NCBI GenBank assembly: GCA_002390485.1
Contig: DGPO01000104.1
Span: 13,900 to 30,557, forward strand
Origin: Halieaceae bacterium UBA4438
GTDB lineage: Bacteria > Pseudomonadota > Gammaproteobacteria > Pseudomonadales > Halieaceae
Direction of reading: 5' to 3'
Length of the DNA: 16,658 bases
Positions 1-6,712 of this stretch are shown piece after piece. The notes under the pieces are model-generated. The model made no database searches. It was not told the DNA's origin and saw only the letters and a program-made list of their open reading frames with translations. The position numbers were made by a program, and so were the translations under genes. How positions within the stretch are numbered: position 1 is the stretch's first letter; each line of letters opens with the position of its first letter.

Positions 1-2067
1 CTGTTTTTGTCGGAAGCTTTTGCCAACATTGTTCGCACCCGAGGGGGTGATGATGATTCAGGCGACCGATTCAGACTGGGAAAAATGGACGCTGACAAAA
101 GCCAGATTTTGGCGATCAAAAACTACCCCAAGAATTCAGCGATTGAAGTCGAATACGTCTACTTCAACCCCAACCCCAAGGCGTCGGGGAGTGATGCGGT
201 GACGGATGCACGAAACGTGTCCATTCAGGTGCTGCACACACTCATTGCAGTTCCAGAAAACAACTACCAGCCACGGTTTGCTGATCCTCGGTTGGGATCT
301 TTTAACGTTCAAGTCACTGATCTTACCTCGACTGAGTCGGCGCCGTATCGTGACCTAATGGAGCGTTGGCATCTTGTGAAGAAAGATCCAACAGCCGCTG
401 TGTCGGACCCCATAGAACCCATTACGTGGTGGATCGAAAATACAACACCTGTCGAGTGGCGCGACCTGATTAAAGGTGCTGCGCTTGAGTGGAATAAGGC
501 GTTTGAACACGCAGGGTTCAGTAACGCCATGGTGGTCAACGTCCAGCCTGACGATGCCGACTGGGATGCAGGAGACATTCGCTACAACGTCCTGCGGTGG
601 ACCTCGTCACCGAGACCGCCCTTTGGTGGCTACGGGCCGAGCTTTTCAAACCCGCGAACCGGTCAGTTGATCGGGGCTGACATTATGCTCGAGTACTCCT
701 TCCTCAATCGATCAAAGCTCACGCGTGAACTGATTCAGGGTGACGCCAGCGAGCCGATGATGATCGATGGGCACGACGCCCGTGCTTGCGCCGTTGGACA
801 TGCCATTGCGGAGGGTGGACTTGTTGCTGACATGGCCATTGAGATGTCGGGCGGTGGTGCGGACATCGAGGCGCAGCTCAGGCGTGATCGTATGTACTAC
901 CTCATCCTCCATGAGCTTGGGCACACCCTGGGTATGAACCACAATATGAAAGGCACTCAACTGCTGTCGCCAGAAGAGCTTGAGAATCCCGCTGTATTGG
1001 CATCGGGCATTATCTCCGGATCTGTTATGGACTACCCCGCGGTGAATTACGCACCTGATCGTGACGATCAGACGCTGTTTTATACCATTGCGCCCGGCCC
1101 TTACGACGATTGGTACATTGAGTACGCCTACTCACCAGAGTCTGCAGATCCGTCAGACGAAGGCGAGCGTCTAGAGATGATTGCGGCACGCTCAACCGAG
1201 CACGCCCTTGCGTTTGGCAACGACGCTGATGACATGCGCAGCCCGGGTACCGGTATCGATCCGCGCGTGAACATTTACGACAACAGTTCTGATTCCATTG
1301 CTTACGCGTCAAATCAGATGAAAATCATGCACGATGCGTTAAACAAGACCGCCGAATGGACCCCTGATCAAGGTAAGTCTTATGAGGAAGTGGTGGATGG
1401 TGTTGCGTTACTGGTGCGCTTTTGGGGAATTAACGCCGGTGTGATCTCTCGTTGGGTCGGTGGTGTCTACGTTGATCGCGCCGTGGTCGGGCAGCCGGGG
1501 GCCACCGAGCCCTTTATTCCCGTAGAGGGCGCGCGTCAGAAGCTGGCCATGGCGACGCTTGCTGAGCAGTTGTTTAGTCCTGATGCATTTGAGGTCGACG
1601 ACGCGCTCTGGCGGCAAGCTGCGCCAGAGCGTCGTGGTTTTGAGCACGGTGGTTCGACGGAAGACCCGAAAGTGCATCGTGCCGTTTTGTCTGCTCAAAA
1701 GCGTGTACTCGATCATTTATTACATCCAACCGTGTTAAAGCGCATTACGAACACCGAGCTTTATGGCAATGAATACCCATTGGTGGAAGTCGTTGACGAT
1801 TTAACCGATGCGGTTTTTAAGGCAGATGCGCGCCAAAGTGTGAACAGTTTTCGACGCAACCTTCAGGTTGAATACGTCGACCGTCTTTCCACGATAGCAA
1901 GTGAGGCAGGCGCATCGAAGTATCACAGCACCGCTCAGGCACTGGCGGTTCTCACCCTTACGGAACTTCGCGAGGCGTTATCGAATAAGCGTAGAGGTGA
2001 TCGTACGTCGCAAGCCCATGCCAAGTTACTGGTGATGAACATTGACCGCGCATTGGACATTGACTAG
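1..2067 (+). CDS. Zinc-dependent metallopeptidase, DUF5117/DUF4953 type (5' end outside window)
   Basis: The reading frame is open to the first base, so the start codon and any signal peptide lie outside the window; the TTG at position 7 is only an internal Leu codon. Counting from that codon, HELGHTLGMNH at residues 302-312 is a metzincin-type HExxHxxGxxH zinc site (His302, His306, His312, catalytic Glu303). SVMDYP around Met341 fits the Met-turn that follows it in this clan. The layout (a beta-rich N-terminal part, zinc site in the middle, a long helical C-terminal half) matches the large bacterial zinc-dependent metalloprotease family with DUF5117 and DUF4953 domains, usually about 800-850 residues. 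Roughly 100-150 residues are therefore probably missing here. Members are normally exported and presumed to degrade peptides or proteins in the periplasm or outside; the substrate is unknown. The gene ends at TAG just before a strong hairpin. Confidence 0.88.
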   Translation: MFLSEAFANIVRTRGGDDDSGDRFRLGKMDADKSQILAIKNYPKNSAIEVEYVYFNPNPKASGSDAVTDARNVSIQVLHTLIAVPENNYQPRFADPRLGSFNVQVTDLTSTESAPYRDLMERWHLVKKDPTAAVSDPIEPITWWIENTTPVEWRDLIKGAALEWNKAFEHAGFSNAMVVNVQPDDADWDAGDIRYNVLRWTSSPRPPFGGYGPSFSNPRTGQLIGADIMLEYSFLNRSKLTRELIQGDASEPMMIDGHDARACAVGHAIAEGGLVADMAIEMSGGGADIEAQLRRDRMYYLILHELGHTLGMNHNMKGTQLLSPEELENPAVLASGIISGSVMDYPAVNYAPDRDDQTLFYTIAPGPYDDWYIEYAYSPESADPSDEGERLEMIAARSTEHALAFGNDADDMRSPGTGIDPRVNIYDNSSDSIAYASNQMKIMHDALNKTAEWTPDQGKSYEEVVDGVALLVRFWGINAGVISRWVGGVYVDRAVVGQPGATEPFIPVEGARQKLAMATLAEQLFSPDAFEVDDALWRQAAPERRGFEHGGSTEDPKVHRAVLSAQKRVLDHLLHPTVLKRITNTELYGNEYPLVEVVDDLTDAVFKADARQSVNSFRRNLQVEYVDRLSTIASEAGASKYHSTAQALAVLTLTELREALSNKRRGDRTSQAHAKLLVMNIDRALDID

Positions 2068-2087
2068 GGATTCAGCCTTAACAAAAA

Positions 2088-2112
2088 AAAGAGGCTGCAA
2101 AGCAGCCTCTTT
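2088..2112. terminator. Bidirectional-type hairpin terminator after the metallopeptidase
   Basis: A perfect 11-bp stem (AAAGAGGCTGC / GCAGCCTCTTT) closes on an AAA loop, about 20 bp after the peptidase stop codon. It is preceded on the + strand by a further run of A. A transcript read leftward would therefore end in eight U, while the rightward peptidase transcript gets only UUU followed by GGAC. It probably works both ways, more strongly against leftward antisense transcription. Confidence 0.75.
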
Positions 2113-2284
2113 GGACGGTCAGTGTTTGGTGGCGCGCGTTGTCAGTGAACCATTCCAAAGTGGTTAAAAAAAGTGCACCCAGTGCCCCAATACCGCGCGC
2201 GTCACCCTTAAAACCTTAAGCACGCGCTAAAACCAAGCTAAACTAGAGCCCCTCCGCTCGACGCTGACAAAAGGACGCCCAACA
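2113..2284 (+). promoter_or_regulatory. Upstream region of the homocysteine methyltransferase gene
   Basis: This region holds no gene. A possible sigma70-type promoter has a poor -35 TTAAGC (2216-2221), a 17-bp spacer and a -10 TAAACT (2239-2244). The -35 overlaps a small palindrome, CTTAA-aacc-TTAAG (2207-2220). A clear ribosome-binding site AAGGA (2271-2275) lies 9 nt before the ATG at 2285. The promoter call is weak because the -35 matches consensus at only three positions; the ribosome-binding site is solid. Confidence 0.3.
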
Positions 2285-3307
2285 ATGACCAACCCCATCA
2301 ATGCGATCATCCAACGAAAAGGGTGGTGCGTTGCAGACGGTGCGGCAGGCTCCAATTTTTTTGGCCGTGGTCTGGAGGCCGGTTATCCACCAGAACTGTG
2401 GTGTGTCGAGCGTCCAGACGAAGTTTTATGCTTGCACGACGAGTTCTTACGTGCCGGCGCTGATCTGATTCTGACGAACAGCTTCGGTGCGAACGCGATG
2501 AGGCTGAAGCTCCATAAAAGTGAACGTCGAGTCCACGAGATAAACAAAGCGGCTGCGGAACTGGCGTGCCAGGCGGCAACGGCGCATGCAGACGAAAGTG
2601 GGCATCGTGCAGTGGTTGCCGGGTCAATGGGTCCCACGGGGGAGTTATTCGTGCCCATGGGCGAGCTCACTTTTGAACAGGCCGTCGCCTGTTTTAAAGA
2701 GCAAGCAGTGGCGTTGGCAGAGGGGGGTGCACAAGTCCTTTGGATCGAGACGATGTCGGCGAACGAAGAGGTTGCCGCCGCCGCCGAGGCTGCGAAATCA
2801 ACAGGTCTCCCAGTGGTGGGGTGTTTGACATTTGATACGGCACGCCGATCGATGATGGGCGTTACGCCCAGTGAGTTTGCCGCATTCGCCGTTGAGATTG
2901 GGTTGGACGCGGTCGGCTCAAACTGTGGTATTGGCCCCGCAGAACTCATGGACTCCACCACTCAACTACTGGAGGCGAACTGTGGTTTACCCATTGCTGC
3001 GAAGGGTAATTGCGGTATTCCTCAGTACGTCGACGGCGCCATCCATTTCCACGGCAGTCCCGAACTCATGGCCGATTACGCACTCTTTGCGCGCGATGCG
3101 GGCGCGACGATTATTGGTGGCTGCTGCGGTACAACCCCTGAACACTTAGCGGCCATGGTTACTGCGCTTAACGTAACAGCCCCGCGACCTTTTGATGCTG
3201 CGATCATGACTGAGGTTTTGGGCGCGCCTTGGCCTGATTTCTCAGAGCGTGCCGCCTCAGAGGGAGGTCGCCGATCACGGCGACGCAGTGTGGCGCGCGC
3301 CGACTGA
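2285..3307 (+). CDS. bmt: Homocysteine S-methyltransferase, betaine-type (Bmt/BHMT-like)
   Basis: This 340-residue protein is a TIM-barrel, zinc-dependent homocysteine S-methyltransferase. The three zinc cysteines are visible: Cys214 in GSNCG, and Cys280-Cys281 in GGCCGT. The N-terminal VADGAAGSNFFGRGL has the DGAxG signature of the family. WIETMSA (153-159), GSMGPTGE (113-120) and the KGNCGIPQYVDG segment (240-251) resemble alphaproteobacterial betaine-homocysteine methyltransferases more than MmuM or MetH. The likely reaction is methyl transfer from glycine betaine to homocysteine in the cytoplasm, giving methionine and dimethylglycine; this fits a marine cell that imports betaine. No betaine oxidation or transport gene lies next to it, so the donor is inferred from similarity alone. 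The last 20 residues are an unusual Arg/Ser-rich tail beyond the barrel. AAGGA lies 9 nt before the ATG. Confidence 0.85.
   Translation: MTNPINAIIQRKGWCVADGAAGSNFFGRGLEAGYPPELWCVERPDEVLCLHDEFLRAGADLILTNSFGANAMRLKLHKSERRVHEINKAAAELACQAATAHADESGHRAVVAGSMGPTGELFVPMGELTFEQAVACFKEQAVALAEGGAQVLWIETMSANEEVAAAAEAAKSTGLPVVGCLTFDTARRSMMGVTPSEFAAFAVEIGLDAVGSNCGIGPAELMDSTTQLLEANCGLPIAAKGNCGIPQYVDGAIHFHGSPELMADYALFARDAGATIIGGCCGTTPEHLAAMVTALNVTAPRPFDAAIMTEVLGAPWPDFSERAASEGGRRSRRRSVARAD
3267..3284. repeat. Perfect 7-bp inverted repeat in the 3' end of bmt
   Basis: GTCGCCG-atca-CGGCGAC lies inside the codons for the Arg-rich C-terminal tail. It stands 9 bp before a second GC-only hairpin that spans the stop codon. 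No T-run follows. It may form an RNA hairpin near the mRNA end, or may simply be GC-rich tail sequence. Confidence 0.5.
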
Positions 3308-3314
3308 GCGCGCG
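3294..3314. terminator. GC-only hairpin spanning the bmt stop, between convergent genes
   Basis: A 7-bp stem CGCGCGC / GCGCGCG (3294-3300 with 3308-3314) has a 7-nt loop whose last three bases are the bmt TGA stop. The convergent dehydrogenase gene ends only 17 bp away. There is no U-tract on either strand, so an intrinsic terminator is not proven; the stem could still slow polymerase or protect the 3' end. Confidence 0.35.
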
Positions 3315-3324
3315 ATAGCGTGAC

Positions 3325-4299
3325 CTAGCGCCGATCAATCAGCGTCTCAGTTTCCGTCCAAAGGCGTTCTGCAATGTCGCCGTCCACAGCCCAGCGTCGC
3401 ACACCCGTAAACGCATTACTGTCATCGGCGACCACGCTTGAGACGTTACAATCTTCGCAATAAACACCGCCCGTGTTGTTCAGTACGTCGGCGGTTGCTG
3501 CCCAGAGCGAGGTTGCACAGCCTTCGCTTGTCGACTTGAAGAGCTTCTGCGCGACGGGGGAGGGCTGACCGTCTTGCGTGGTCCATCCAAATTCCGCCAT
3601 TTCGTCATTACCCAAATGCCTTTGAAGGGGCGTGAAAATACCGCCCGGATGAACGGCAAAACTTCGGATACCGTTGTCACGCTCGCGGCGATCAAGTTCA
3701 ACCGCCATCAACGACTGTGCAGACTTGGCCTGTCCGTAGGCCTGCCACTTATCATAAGGTCGGTGTTCGTAGTTCATGTCAGAAAACTCGATCCCGCCAA
3801 ACCGGTGGGCAATCGAGGACAGCGTGACCACTCGGGCCCCCTTCGCTGCTCTCAAGCTCGGCAGCAGCGTGCGTAACAGTGCGAAGTGACCGACATGGTT
3901 TACACCCAACTGCCATTCGAGTCCTTGCTGGGTCCGGTCCAAGGGACAGGCCATGACACCGGCGTTGAAAATGGCAATGTCCAAGACGCGATAGGCGCGT
4001 GCAAAGGTCTCACCAAAGGCCGTAACGCTCGGTAAGTCCGACAGATCCATAGCGCCGATTTGGTCTGCGGGAATGACTCCATCAAGGGCCTGTACCGCTC
4101 GATCGATGTCTCGTGAGGGGACGACAACATGCGCACCTACGCTTGTGAGTGCTTTCACAGTTTCGATACCAATCCCCGAGTATCCACCAGTCACGAGGGC
4201 CGTTTTACCCGATAGATCGAGTCCGGATATCACCTCTGTAGCCTCAGGCTTACTGCTCACGCCGGTGTCTATGGGATGTTGATGATCAGAAATGCGCAT
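3325..4299 (-). CDS. Short-chain dehydrogenase/reductase (retinol dehydrogenase/WWOX-like SDR)
   Basis: This is a 324-residue Rossmann-fold NAD(P)-dependent oxidoreductase. In this numbering, TGGYSGIG (37-44) is the nucleotide-binding glycine motif, NAG (112-114) the central structural motif, LSS (160-162) carries the catalytic serine, and Tyr188-x3-Lys192 (YGQAK) is the catalytic pair. The 'classical' SDR core is preceded by about 30 extra residues. The substrate cannot be read from sequence; the closest pattern is the retinol/WW-domain oxidoreductase-like group acting on hydrophobic alcohols or aldehydes. I chose the ATG at 4299 because GAGAG stands 5 nt before it. A TTG five codons upstream is in frame but has no ribosome-binding site. 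The gene is convergent with bmt and divergent from the ABA4-like gene, so it is probably its own transcript. Confidence 0.9.
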   Translation of the reverse strand: MRISDHQHPIDTGVSSKPEATEVISGLDLSGKTALVTGGYSGIGIETVKALTSVGAHVVVPSRDIDRAVQALDGVIPADQIGAMDLSDLPSVTAFGETFARAYRVLDIAIFNAGVMACPLDRTQQGLEWQLGVNHVGHFALLRTLLPSLRAAKGARVVTLSSIAHRFGGIEFSDMNYEHRPYDKWQAYGQAKSAQSLMAVELDRRERDNGIRSFAVHPGGIFTPLQRHLGNDEMAEFGWTTQDGQPSPVAQKLFKSTSEGCATSLWAATADVLNNTGGVYCEDCNVSSVVADDSNAFTGVRRWAVDGDIAERLWTETETLIDRR

Positions 4300-4371
4300 G
4301 GTCACTCTCGACAAATGTTATTTAAAGGGTAAGTGTGGTCCACTACGCTGTCGGTGGCCAGCACCTCAGAA

Positions 4372-4380
4372 GAGACGAGA
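4372..4380 (+). promoter_or_regulatory. Ribosome-binding site that sets the ABA4-like start
   Basis: GAGACGAGA lies 5 nt before the ATG at 4386 and is the only purine-rich site near it. The in-frame GTG at 4335 has no comparable site and would add 17 hydrophilic residues before the first membrane segment. Confidence 0.5.
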
Positions 4381-4385
4381 CCCTT

Positions 4386-4814
4386 ATGTCATTAGAAGCC
4401 GTATTTAGTCTGTGCAGTGGTGTCGCCCTGTTGGGATGGATAGGGTTGGTTGTTGCTCCAAGACGGGTGTTGGCGCGTGACATCATGCCGAGCGTGTTGG
4501 TGCCTTTACTATTGGGCTCGATCTACGCCAGCCTAATATTTGCGTTCAGTAGCCAGGCGCCGTCTGAGGGTGGTTTTGGTACGCTTGCGTCGGTTAAGAC
4601 GCTGTTTGGCGTAGACGGCTTGTTGCTCGCGGGCTGGATTCATTACTTGGCATTCGATCTCTTTGTTGGCGGCTGGATCGTTCGAGACAGTCAGGACCAC
4701 GAGATCAGTCACGTATTGGTCGTTCCGTGTCTCTTTTTCACCTTAATGACCGGGCCATTTGGTCTTCTGATCTACTTGGGCGTACGACACACAAAGCGTC
4801 TTACGATCACTTAA
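4386..4814 (+). CDS. ABA4-like (DUF4281) integral membrane protein
   Basis: This 142-residue, very hydrophobic protein has four predicted membrane helices, at roughly residues 4-24, 33-53, 72-90 and 104-127. The segment FGVDGLLLAGWIHYLAFDLF and the following GGWIVRD, then a proline/glycine-containing last helix (MTGPFGLLIYLGV), fit the ABA4-like family, named after the plant protein needed for neoxanthin formation. In bacteria its role is not established; a link to carotenoid or membrane-pigment chemistry is a guess from the plant name. The ATG at 4386 gives the usual compact family length. The gene is divergent from the short-chain dehydrogenase with an 86-bp shared upstream gap, and converges on the isocitrate dehydrogenase 22 bp away. 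Confidence 0.8.
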   Translation: MSLEAVFSLCSGVALLGWIGLVVAPRRVLARDIMPSVLVPLLLGSIYASLIFAFSSQAPSEGGFGTLASVKTLFGVDGLLLAGWIHYLAFDLFVGGWIVRDSQDHEISHVLVVPCLFFTLMTGPFGLLIYLGVRHTKRLTIT

Positions 4815-4815
4815 T

Positions 4816-4844
4816 CCGCGCCATTGCTGTGGCGTATTACGCGG
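4816..4844. terminator. Possible hairpin between convergent ABA4-like and isocitrate dehydrogenase genes
   Basis: CGCCA-ttgctg-TGGCG (4819-4834) is a perfect 5-bp stem in the 22-bp gap between the two stop codons. CCGCG (4816-4820) and CGCGG (4840-4844) can form an alternative outer pairing. No T-run follows on either strand, so a terminator role is uncertain. Confidence 0.25.
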
Positions 4845-6576
4845 ACAGGTTTGACGCGACTGCGTCTAAAAAGCCGTTCATGTCGACGATGCGTTCAGCA
4901 TCGGGCGCTGTTGTCTTACCTTTGAGATCGCCTGTGATCACACCTTGAGCCACGGTCTCGATCAATGCCGATTTTAGCCGAGCTGCGTACTCAGTCAGTG
5001 CCGCATTGTTCTCGCGCCCCGCCAGTTCCTCAAGTGCATTGGCAACAGCAAAAATAAGTGCAGACGAGTTGAAGTTTGCTTCCTTCCCATCGGTTTCAAG
5101 GTAGCGAACATACAAATCATGGGCAGTGCCATGGGGCGCTTCGAATAATTTTGTCCCGTCTTTACTGATGATCACGGAGCTTGCCGTCGCTAAGCTACCG
5201 CCGAGCGCCGCTGAGATGTCCGAGAAGATATCACCATCAAGGTTTTGAGCCGGGTACATGCCCCATCGAGGGGGGTCGCAGATCATTTTGCTCAACTGAC
5301 GAGAAGGGCGCATGATCATGAACGACGGTGGCGGCGTATCGAGGGCTGCGAGCTCTTTTCGTATTTCTAGAATGATCGAGCTGTAAACCTCGTCGTAGTT
5401 TACGAATTCGCGCTTGAGTCCAAAATAGACTTCCTTTTTGTTGACTGCTGCATCCTTAAAAACCTGACTGACCCAGTCTTTAATCGCGTCTCGATCGTTG
5501 GACATGAAAAGTATGGGGTCGCCCTCTTTGACGTAGCGCGCATGCTTTTCTTCGCCATCGACAATGACTTTAATAACACCTCCTTCGGGTGAAGGCGTGT
5601 TGTAACTGCCGTATTGATCGCCGCCGCCGGCACTCATACGAGAGATCGACACGTGTGCCTTTCGCTCGGGAAGCCCGTAGCGCTTGAGTTGTTGTACCAG
5701 CTTAAAGAGCTTCATACCGCTGACGTTGTCAGGGACGCCCCAAAGTGCTCGCTTGGGCGGGTTAGACACGATTCTCGCCGCCTGCGCGTCAATGAGCTCG
5801 TACTGATAGCTCAAGCCCGCTTCAGCGACGCGCGCTTGATACTCTTGCGTGTAGATCTCCTCAATGGCGGTGCGCATAACTCCATCGTACCCAGACACCA
5901 CGGTGTCTTTGAGTCCTAAGTAGATGTCCCGCTTCTCTTCAATTGCGCGCTGAAAGAAGCGGTGAGCCCACGCTTTCACTTCTTCTAGGCAATTAGTGGC
6001 GAGCATCCAGGGGTCGCCTTTATTGAGCGAGCGACGGTGAAGTTCTACGGGTTCACCGCTTGAACCCACGAACATGACTTTAGCCACGCCAGTTGCGTTG
6101 GACAGCTCGCTGTAGCTGAAGTCCAGACCACCGGTTTCCATGGTGTCCACTTCAATATCGCGGTCAATCCAATTGGGGCGCACACTTTGTATATTGCGAA
6201 ACTCAATGTCTTCTCGTGTGATATTGCCGCTAATTCCCTTACGAATCGCTCCATTGGGCGATTTAGTGGCGAGTGGGTCGAGCGTCGATTCCACGACGTT
6301 GGGGTGTTGGCTCAGCAGCTCATCAAGTTGCGCACGATTGACGGTCATGCCTGCATTTTTAATGCCGACGCCGTGCGCTTTGAGTGCTGAAATAGCCTCA
6401 TGAATCACTGCGCCGTTACTGGAAAATCGCTTTGTTGCTGAGAGGTCGATTTCAACAAGTTGAATATCGAGCGGCAGCGTGACAAACCGCGCCAGAATTT
6501 CGGTAAATGCGACCTGAGCCATCTCGTCGCCGTGCAAAACAACCAGTGGATTTTCGACCTTGATTTTTGTGCTCAA
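4837..6576 (-). CDS. icd: Isocitrate dehydrogenase, type II, NAD-dependent form with internal duplication
   Basis: This 579-residue enzyme oxidises isocitrate to 2-oxoglutarate in the TCA cycle (cytoplasm). The ends follow the eukaryotic-type (type II) dimeric enzyme: GDEM (16-19), the substrate loop SPNGAIRKG (106-114) with Arg112, DGDIFSD (447-453), and a C-terminal nucleotide domain. The usual length is about 410. The extra ~163 residues come from a tandem copy of the middle region: unit 1 (about 130-289) and unit 2 (about 299-453) align at an offset of 162-165, for example KGDP 186-189 with EGDP 351-354 and GLK 221-223 with GLK 386-388. At the NADP-discriminating Arg-His of the human enzyme it has Asp487-Leu488, predicting NAD use. 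Length and both residue numbers agree with the hexameric NAD enzyme reported from Congregibacter litoralis. The start is TTG: an in-frame TAG lies four codons upstream and the next Met is inside the conserved core. Confidence 0.92.
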   Translation of the reverse strand: MSTKIKVENPLVVLHGDEMAQVAFTEILARFVTLPLDIQLVEIDLSATKRFSSNGAVIHEAISALKAHGVGIKNAGMTVNRAQLDELLSQHPNVVESTLDPLATKSPNGAIRKGISGNITREDIEFRNIQSVRPNWIDRDIEVDTMETGGLDFSYSELSNATGVAKVMFVGSSGEPVELHRRSLNKGDPWMLATNCLEEVKAWAHRFFQRAIEEKRDIYLGLKDTVVSGYDGVMRTAIEEIYTQEYQARVAEAGLSYQYELIDAQAARIVSNPPKRALWGVPDNVSGMKLFKLVQQLKRYGLPERKAHVSISRMSAGGGDQYGSYNTPSPEGGVIKVIVDGEEKHARYVKEGDPILFMSNDRDAIKDWVSQVFKDAAVNKKEVYFGLKREFVNYDEVYSSIILEIRKELAALDTPPPSFMIMRPSRQLSKMICDPPRWGMYPAQNLDGDIFSDISAALGGSLATASSVIISKDGTKLFEAPHGTAHDLYVRYLETDGKEANFNSSALIFAVANALEELAGRENNAALTEYAARLKSALIETVAQGVITGDLKGKTTAPDAERIVDMNGFLDAVASNLSA

Positions 6577-6700
6577 CGTGGACCTCTCTACCGCAATATC
6601 GGTAGGAAATTACCGACATTTTTCAGGCGGGGAGGTTACCGAATTAGCCTCAAAAACCCTAGGTTACTTTTGCACAACTGACGTTGTCGGTAGCCGATAG
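6577..6700 (-). promoter_or_regulatory. Leader/operator region of isocitrate dehydrogenase with repeated CGGTA/TACCG half-sites
   Basis: Five copies of one 5-mer occur in 104 bp, reading on the + strand TACCG 6589-6593, CGGTA 6600-6604, TACCG 6611-6615, TACCG 6637-6641 and CGGTA 6688-6692. The first three alternate in orientation with centres exactly 11 bp apart. Further repeats are ACAAC-tgac-GTTGT (6674-6687) and two AGGTTAC copies (6633-6639, 6661-6667). In the icd mRNA the middle CTACCG arm can pair either with the upstream CGGTA or with the downstream CGGTAG that abuts the ribosome-binding site. It could be a protein operator, an RNA switch, or both. I could not place a convincing -35/-10 pair here. 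Confidence 0.45.
6582..6589 (-). promoter_or_regulatory. Ribosome-binding site deciding the TTG start of isocitrate dehydrogenase
   Basis: On the minus strand AGAGAGGT lies 5 nt before the TTG at 6576. Its first bases overlap the end of the CTACCG-atattg-CGGTAG hairpin, so folding of that hairpin could partly hide it. No ATG or GTG start is available between the upstream in-frame TAG and the conserved core. Confidence 0.7.
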
Positions 6701-6712
6701 CCGGTTCGCCCA

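Noticed and set aside
2148..2172. AACCA/TGGTT stem followed by an A-run after the first terminator
   Set aside because: The stem is short and AT-containing, and the A-run is on the wrong side for termination in either direction.
2383..2961. 192-codon open frame on the minus strand inside bmt
   Set aside because: Low-complexity Ala/Ser-rich translation opposite a well-conserved gene; a shadow of GC-rich codons.
4300..4314. TTG start five codons upstream for the short-chain dehydrogenase
   Set aside because: No ribosome-binding site precedes it, while GAGAG sits correctly before the ATG at 4299.
4837..6576. Assembly artefact or frameshift as the cause of the over-long isocitrate dehydrogenase
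   Set aside because: The two copies are strongly diverged, the frame is continuous, and the length and Asp487 numbering agree with a characterised homologue.
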